Of a stretch of 11,259 bases of DNA, positions 7,149-11,259 are shown piece after piece (positions within the stretch are counted from its first letter, which is position 1; each line of letters opens with the position of its first letter). The notes under the pieces were generated by a model. The model did no database searches. It saw nothing but the letters and a program-made list of their open reading frames with translations, and was not told where the DNA came from. The position numbers and the translations under genes were made by a program. The stretch is from NCBI GenBank assembly GCA_002368715.1, contig DFEO01000014.1, positions 1-11,259 of the forward strand, written 5' to 3'. This DNA comes from Ruminococcus sp. UBA3800 (GTDB lineage: Bacteria; Bacillota; Clostridia; Oscillospirales; Ruminococcaceae).

Positions 7149-7755
7149 GCTTATCCCTATCCTTTGTATATTCCTTGATAAATTCTTCCCGGTCATAAAG
7201 CGCACCCAGCGCATCAACGAGCGCCGGCACCGACATGACCGCAGGCAGCCCCAGCTTTTTGCACAGGATCTTTCTTCTTTCACGGCTGTCCGCCGTACCG
7301 CTCAGACCCAGCTCATAAAGGTCCTGCCTTGTGACCCTTTCCTTCACTGCCTCTCCCTCGCAGAGAAGGCCTGCTCTTAAAAACGTCTGCCTTATGATAT
7401 CGGTGCTCATTCCCTCGACGCCGAGCTTGCCCTCCTTTGAAGGGGTGCTTTTTCGTCTTTCCTTGCCGAAGATCTCGGGAACGTAAAGGCTCGTGATATC
7501 ACCCTCGGAAACTATGCTCTTGATATAGCCCCTTATCTTTGCCCCTGCCGTGTCTGAATCTGTCAGTATGACGATGCCGCAGGTCCTGGCATAAAGGCGG
7601 AGCAGCTCCTGCTTCTGCTTGTCATTAAAAAGCCCGAAGCCGTTCGTTTCGATGATGACCGCATCTATAACAGCCGACACCTTGATCTTGTCATATTTAC
7701 CCTCGACAACGACCGCCTGTTTTATCCTCAGGCGCTCGTTCTGTGCGCTCAGCAT
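7141..7755 (-). CDS. rnmV: Ribonuclease M5-like Toprim protein (5S rRNA maturase family)
   Basis: A 204-residue protein. The Toprim domain occupies about residues 12-100: the glutamate motif AVVVEGKYDK (14-23, E18) and the DxD motif LTDSDTAGAKI (64-74, D66 and D68), the acidic residues that coordinate Mg2+. The C-terminal half (about 115-200, from LGVEGMSTDIIRQ) fits the DUF4093 region that follows Toprim in RNase M5. RNase M5 cleaves precursor 5S rRNA in Gram-positive bacteria, working on a complex with ribosomal protein L18. B. subtilis RNase M5 is about 186 residues, so this one is slightly long. The ATG overlaps the holA stop (ATGCTGA, 7 bases), so translation is probably coupled. In B. 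subtilis rnmV is next to ksgA, not holA, so this placement differs. A related Toprim nuclease of other function cannot be excluded. Confidence 0.85.
   Translation of the reverse strand: MLSAQNERLRIKQAVVVEGKYDKIKVSAVIDAVIIETNGFGLFNDKQKQELLRLYARTCGIVILTDSDTAGAKIRGYIKSIVSEGDITSLYVPEIFGKERRKSTPSKEGKLGVEGMSTDIIRQTFLRAGLLCEGEAVKERVTRQDLYELGLSGTADSRERRKILCKKLGLPAVMSVPALVDALGALYDREEFIKEYTKDRDKLG
7154..7164 (-). promoter_or_regulatory. Probable ribosome binding region for the MBOAT TTG start
   Basis: The minus strand reads AAGGATAGGGA here, five bases before the proposed TTG at 7146-7148. It gives two imperfect Shine-Dalgarno cores. The alternative ATG at 7194-7196 has no comparable upstream site, which favours TTG, but the evidence is moderate. 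Confidence 0.45.
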
Positions 7756-8810
7756 CTGAGCGCCATCGACCTTGCCAGCCCCTGTTCAAGGATAAGCAGG
7801 TCGCCCTCTTTGCCGACCGAACGGGTCTTCAGCGCAAGGTCCGTATCAAGAAGGATGCGGAGGGTATTTCTGATCCTTACTGCCGATATCGGCGCACATT
7901 CGGAATAGGCATTTTTTATCGCAAACTCACGGTTCTTCGGATAGCAAAAATCCTTCGATGCCGTCTGCCAGTCCAGACCCGAGCTTCTTGCAAGCTTTGC
8001 ACGGTAAAGATCTGTAAGAGAAAAGCTGATTATCCCAAGTATCTCGTGAGCCTTATAATTCTGCTTGTCGAGCTCTCTGACACGCCTGAAAACAAAGCCT
8101 GCGTTGCCGCCAAGAACGTTTATCGCCAGAGCATAGCCATCCGACTCTATCTTCTTTATACAAAGAGCATCTATATCTTCTCTTGTCACCTCTCTGCCCT
8201 CGGCATAGGCACTGAGCTTTTCAAGCTCACGCATGACCGCACCCGTGTCACAAAGACACAGCTGTGCCAGATACTCGGCATTTCTCTTGCTTATGGTGCA
8301 TCCCTTTTTCGCAAGAAAAGCCGCCGCCGAGCGTCCGAGATCCTGCGGCCTTTTATAGGCAAAGTCCACGACCTCGCCGTGCTTTTCGCAAAAGCTTACA
8401 AAGGCCTTGTTTTTGTCGGTCAGATACTTGTTGTTGCTCTTATAGAGGTCGGCACCCGTTGAATAAAAGATCACGGTCGTGGCAGGGTCGAGGTTTTCCA
8501 GCATCTTCTTTATCGCATCCGTTACCGGCTTTGAAACACTGTCAAAGTTTATATCATTGACTGCGACCACGACCCTCTCCGCAAACATCGGCACAGCCAT
8601 ACAGGCGTCGTTGAAAGCATCGATATCAAGCTTTGAACCATCAAACTTATGATAGTTCATAAACTGTGCATCCTTCGGGCAAATGGTCTTTATAAGCTTC
8701 GATGTGAAGCTCTCCAGTGCGGCGGTATCATGGCCGTAGAAAAAATAAAGTGAGCTTATCTCGCCGTTTTTTATCTGTTTTGCCAGCTCGGCCGCAGATG
8801 TCTGTGCCAT
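7749..8810 (-). CDS. holA: DNA polymerase III delta subunit
   Basis: A 353-residue delta subunit of the clamp loader, which opens the beta sliding clamp so that it can be loaded at primed DNA. The N-terminal half has the HolA P-loop-like fold without a real ATPase motif (SLYFFYGHDTAALESF, 20-35; VVVAVNDI, 80-87; TTVIFYSTGADL, 111-122). The C-terminal part has the typical LGRSAAAFLAKKG (158-170) and AVMRELEKLSAYA (191-203) segments and an all-helical collar domain. The frame stays open 60 bases upstream to an ATG at 8870, but that would overlap comEC; I chose the ATG at 8808-8810 because AAAAGGAGG lies six bases before it and HolA proteins begin at this point. It follows comEC by 13 bases, the comEC-holA order common in Firmicutes, and overlaps the next gene by 7 bases. 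Confidence 0.93.
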   Translation of the reverse strand: MAQTSAAELAKQIKNGEISSLYFFYGHDTAALESFTSKLIKTICPKDAQFMNYHKFDGSKLDIDAFNDACMAVPMFAERVVVAVNDINFDSVSKPVTDAIKKMLENLDPATTVIFYSTGADLYKSNNKYLTDKNKAFVSFCEKHGEVVDFAYKRPQDLGRSAAAFLAKKGCTISKRNAEYLAQLCLCDTGAVMRELEKLSAYAEGREVTREDIDALCIKKIESDGYALAINVLGGNAGFVFRRVRELDKQNYKAHEILGIISFSLTDLYRAKLARSSGLDWQTASKDFCYPKNREFAIKNAYSECAPISAVRIRNTLRILLDTDLALKTRSVGKEGDLLILEQGLARSMALRC

Positions 8811-8816
8811 GTCCTG

Positions 8817-8825
8817 CCTCCTTTT
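8817..8825 (-). promoter_or_regulatory. Ribosome binding site deciding the holA start
   Basis: On the minus strand AAAAGGAGG, a near-perfect Shine-Dalgarno, ends six bases before the ATG at 8808-8810. It overlaps the last bases of comEC. It fixes the holA start at residue 21 of the longer open frame. Confidence 0.8.
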
Positions 8826-10761
8826 ATTTATCTGACAGCTCCATGCTGTCAAGGTCGAGGATAAGCGCATTTTTCACCTTTGAGGTATCAAATGTCTTAC
8901 CCGAATATCCTATTGTTTTCCCGGTCAGGGTCACACTCCTGCCGTCTGTTTCGAGCGTATAGCCTTTATCTGTCACCGTGACTATCAGCTCATCTATCTT
9001 GATCCTTGCGCCCTGCTCATGCTCGAAGCAAAAGCTTTCCGGCACAAAGGCGAGCTCTGCTCTCATCCGGTCAGCAGTCGCCTGATCTCTGCGGCTTATA
9101 AACGCACAGCTGACAGACCTTACTCCCATTCTCATCTCGAAGCGTGACATCGCCTTGTTAAGCCTGCCGCCGCTGCCGATATCAAAGAGGACTCCTTCCT
9201 TTCCCTGATAGAGAAGGCACTGCATCGTCCTGCCGTTTGGCAGGATGAGAAGCTTTTTCTCATCGCCCGTGCGGCAAAACCACACCGCCGACACCGACAC
9301 CCACACAAACACTGCCCCGACAGCAGATGCCGCTATCACCCTTGCCTTCGGCCTGAGGATAACGGCTGCCGCAGCGCCTGCCAGCGAGAGCATCACAGCT
9401 GTTCTAACAGCCGGAACACCTGCCGGGATATAGGCGAGCTGCAAAGATGCCAGCGCCTTTGCGCCGATAAACACAAGCCTCAGCAGCACTCTTGCAAACG
9501 CCAGGAAAGGGGTACTGACAAATGCTATCCACCCGAAGACGGATGCAGCCGCACAAAAGCCCAGCGCCAGCGTACAGATCGGCACCAGCACAAGGTTCGA
9601 CACAGGTGCTATCACTGATATCTCATCAAAGTACATAAGCTGTATCGGCATTGTTATGATGACCACAGAAAACGAGCTGACAAGGCCTGAGAGGATGCTT
9701 CGCCTTATCCCCTGAGCCCTGACAAAGCCCATAACATACGGTGCTGCCGTGTTAAGTGCGAACACCGCCGAGTACGACAGCAGAAACGACACTGAGGTCA
9801 CTGCATAGGGCGAAAACGTAAGCATCACGATAGAACAGAAGCAAAGAGCGTTGAGCGTGTCTGTCCGCCTGTGAAACAATTCTCCCGACACCATGACCGT
9901 GAGCAGAAAGCTTGCTCTGACCACCGACGGTGAAAGACCGGCCGCCGCCGAGAAAAACCATATGATACAAAGCAGCACAGCCATACGAAGCTTCTTGTTT
10001 CTGATAAGAAGCGATACCAGCCCTGACAGCATAGCGAATATCATAACGACGTGAGTCCCTGACACACTGAAAATGTGGCCTATTCCGCTTCGGTAAACGT
10101 TTCTCTGCGTTTTGTCCGAGAGAAAGCTCCTGTCTCCGCATATCATTGCGGCTGCAAAAGCACCCTCCTCGCCGCCGATACCGCCGAGCATCTTTCTGCA
10201 AAGGCTGTCCCTCAGGTGCATCGACCATTTCAAGGGGTAATCGGGCAGCTCATCCGTTTTTTCAAAAAAGCTTGCTTCGCCGCCTCTTATATACACGCCC
10301 TCGGAGTGATACCAGCCGGCTGACTCGCTTCGGGCAGTGTCCGTTATTTTGGACACTTCGACCCTTGCTCTTACCCTGTCGCCATAATCAACGTCTGTGT
10401 TGGCGCAGGTAAAGGACAGCCTTGCGGACACACCTGAGCAGTCGCCGTCCACAGTGACAAGCAGCTTGTCGGAGCCTAAGTATTTAAGCTCCGTCACCTT
10501 GCCGTGAACATCTATCTCCTTGCCGTCAAGCGCCTCTGCCCTGTCAGCAAAAATAAGCCGGTACCCCGAGAACACGGCTGCTCCTGCCAGGAAAAAGCAC
10601 AGCCCTGTTATTGCCGTTTTGCGCCGGTCCTTAATAAACACCAGCGCAAAAACGAACACTGTAAGCCCTGTCCCCAGCGCCGCCGCAAGGCCAAGCCCCT
10701 TCGCAAGAAGGAACATCGCCGCAAAATATGCCGCAGAGGGGACAAGGAGCTTTCTTTTCAT
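8824..10761 (-). CDS. comEC: ComEC/Rec2-type competence membrane channel, degenerate C-terminal domain
   Basis: A 645-residue polytopic membrane protein. Order: N-terminal membrane segments (about 5-70), a soluble OB-like DUF4131 region (about 80-170), the Competence domain (about 195-440) with landmarks GIGHIFSVSGTHV at 226-238, GLSPSVVRAS at 275-284 and SFLLSYSAVFAL at 325-336, more membrane segments to about 495, then a soluble tail. ComEC carries single-stranded DNA across the membrane during natural transformation. The tail keeps the first strands of the metallo-beta-lactamase-like domain (CLLYQGKEGVLFDIGSGG, 515-532), but the place of the HxHxDH metal motif reads SRRDQATADRM (556-566), and the domain is only about 145 residues. 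Its ATG abuts the HIT stop (TAAATG) without a strong ribosome site, suggesting translational coupling. The family call is firm; whether it supports transformation is unknown. Confidence 0.92.
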   Translation of the reverse strand: MKRKLLVPSAAYFAAMFLLAKGLGLAAALGTGLTVFVFALVFIKDRRKTAITGLCFFLAGAAVFSGYRLIFADRAEALDGKEIDVHGKVTELKYLGSDKLLVTVDGDCSGVSARLSFTCANTDVDYGDRVRARVEVSKITDTARSESAGWYHSEGVYIRGGEASFFEKTDELPDYPLKWSMHLRDSLCRKMLGGIGGEEGAFAAAMICGDRSFLSDKTQRNVYRSGIGHIFSVSGTHVVMIFAMLSGLVSLLIRNKKLRMAVLLCIIWFFSAAAGLSPSVVRASFLLTVMVSGELFHRRTDTLNALCFCSIVMLTFSPYAVTSVSFLLSYSAVFALNTAAPYVMGFVRAQGIRRSILSGLVSSFSVVIITMPIQLMYFDEISVIAPVSNLVLVPICTLALGFCAAASVFGWIAFVSTPFLAFARVLLRLVFIGAKALASLQLAYIPAGVPAVRTAVMLSLAGAAAAVILRPKARVIAASAVGAVFVWVSVSAVWFCRTGDEKKLLILPNGRTMQCLLYQGKEGVLFDIGSGGRLNKAMSRFEMRMGVRSVSCAFISRRDQATADRMRAELAFVPESFCFEHEQGARIKIDELIVTVTDKGYTLETDGRSVTLTGKTIGYSGKTFDTSKVKNALILDLDSMELSDK

Positions 10762-11103
10762 TTAGCCTGCCGGCCAGCCGAACTCACGGCCTGCAAGCAT
10801 ATGGAAATGGATGTGGAACACACTCTGACCTGCGCTCTCGCCGCAGTTGGAAACGACACGGAAGCCGTCCTTTATGTCCATATCCTTTGCAAGCTTTGCT
10901 ATCACCTCATAGATATGAGAGATAACAGCGCTGTTTGTCTCGTTTATCTCATCGAGCTTCGAGATATGCTCCTTGGGGATAGCAAGGTAGTGAACGGGAG
11001 CTGTGGGAGCTATATCCTCGAACACATAAACTGTCTCATCCTCATAGATCTTCTTCGAGGGTATCTCGCCCTTGATTATTTTGCAAAACAGACAATCATT
11101 CAT
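10762..11103 (-). CDS. HIT family nucleotide hydrolase (HinT/PKCI-like)
   Basis: A 113-residue protein with the full HIT triad HIHFH at residues 97-101. By family knowledge the middle histidine (H99) is the nucleophile attacking the alpha-phosphate of purine nucleoside phosphoramidates or acyl-adenylates. It starts with MNDCLFCKIIKGEIPS, the usual opening of bacterial HinT proteins, where C4 and C7 with a histidine such as H46 often form a zinc site. Length and ending (GREFGWPAG) are normal. The start is supported by AAGGAGG nine bases upstream. It follows alaS by 40 bases; since HinT enzymes can hydrolyse aminoacyl-adenylates made by tRNA synthetases, the pairing makes sense, though that link is inference. 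Its TAA stop is directly followed by the comEC ATG. Cytosolic; the exact substrate is unknown. Confidence 0.93.
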   Translation of the reverse strand: MNDCLFCKIIKGEIPSKKIYEDETVYVFEDIAPTAPVHYLAIPKEHISKLDEINETNSAVISHIYEVIAKLAKDMDIKDGFRVVSNCGESAGQSVFHIHFHMLAGREFGWPAG

Positions 11104-11143
11104 AGTGGTATTCCTCCTTGTTTTTTATAAAAATTTCAATGCT

Positions 11144-11259
11144 TTAATTTATAAATCCGGCAACTATCTCGCTGACCTTGTCAAGGGCTTCGTCGATCTT
11201 GAACTTGTCTCCGACACCGGCCATAGCCTGATCCGGACGTCCGCCGCCCTTGCCGCCTG
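11144..11259 (-). CDS. alaS: Alanyl-tRNA synthetase, C-terminal end (partial)
   Basis: Only the last 37 codons and the TAA stop are in the window; the rest lies beyond the right edge. The visible peptide opens with GGKGGGRPDQAMAGVG, the glycine-rich GGxGGGRPxxA signature of the C-terminal C-Ala (DHHA1) domain of alanyl-tRNA synthetases, and ends in a short helix finishing SEIVAGFIN. The full enzyme charges tRNA-Ala with alanine in the cytoplasm, and the C-Ala region helps bind tRNA and join the editing and aminoacylation halves. DHHA1-domain phosphoesterases share part of this signature, but the exact GGKGGGRPD form and the position at the extreme C-terminus favour AlaS. The HIT gene begins 40 bases downstream with no terminator between them, so they may be co-transcribed. 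Confidence 0.9.
   Translation of the reverse strand, partial: GGKGGGRPDQAMAGVGDKFKIDEALDKVSEIVAGFIN

Noticed and set aside
7149..7283. Longer N-terminus for the MBOAT protein, starting at 7283
   Set aside because: It would add 45 residues rich in Arg and Cys that overlap the conserved C-terminus of the RNase M5-like gene, and it would move the start away from the typical MBOAT N-terminus.
7743..8462. Plus-strand open frame of 239 codons opposite holA
   Set aside because: It is antisense to a clear holA, and the translation shows no family motifs; it arises from codon bias of the real gene.
8811..8870. Twenty extra N-terminal residues for HolA
   Set aside because: They overlap the end of comEC and place the strong ribosome site inside the coding region; HolA homologues start at the later ATG.
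11104..11143. Promoter between alaS and the HIT gene
   Set aside because: The gap is AT-rich, with TTGAAA and TATAAA-like words, but they are only a few bases apart instead of about 17, so no proper -35/-10 pair exists.

Overview
The window is a dense run of eleven genes, all on the minus strand, so transcription reads from high to low coordinates. They are a partial alaS, a HIT protein, comEC, holA, an RNase M5-like gene, an MBOAT gene, a DHHW-like gene, a small unknown gene, pyrB, an amidase and a DUF975/CmpB membrane protein. The protein content suggests a low-to-mid GC Gram-positive of the class Clostridia. A Ruminococcus-like member of the Oscillospiraceae/Ruminococcaceae is my best guess, based on the Firmicutes-type comEC-holA pair, RNase M5, DUF975 and DHHW families and strong AGGAGG-type ribosome sites. 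The genus is inference only.

Layout from right to left. At 11259-10762 lie the last 37 codons of alanyl-tRNA synthetase and a HIT nucleotide hydrolase. At 10761-7141 come comEC, holA and an RNase M5-like Toprim protein, joined by a 0-base junction, a 13-base gap and a 7-base overlap. At 7148-4174 sit an AlgI-type MBOAT membrane acyltransferase homologue, a membrane-anchored DHHW (AlgX/AlgJ-like) homologue and a small CxxC protein with no recognised family. At 4142-3066 is aspartate carbamoyltransferase carrying a C-terminal zinc ribbon. At 3021-53 are a membrane-anchored amidase_3 and a DUF975-CmpB fusion. No gap between genes exceeds 44 bases, and I see no convincing internal promoter or terminator, so long polycistronic transcripts are likely. 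No RNA genes, CRISPR array, complete mobile element or long repeats were seen.

The main point of interest is the MBOAT/DHHW pair. In known families these two proteins cooperate to add acyl groups to exported polysaccharide. Here both reading frames are intact and family landmarks are kept, yet the hallmark catalytic residues are replaced in both: the MBOAT RRWH and WHG histidines read RRYC and WLG, and the DHHW motif reads SDCW. This looks like a co-evolved pair of pseudoenzymes or a repurposed pair. Two neighbours show related oddities. ComEC has a shortened C-terminal beta-lactamase-like domain without the metal-binding HxHxDH motif. PyrB ends in a PyrI-type four-cysteine zinc ribbon without the PyrI allosteric domain. 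These are read directly from the translations; the functional consequences are inference.
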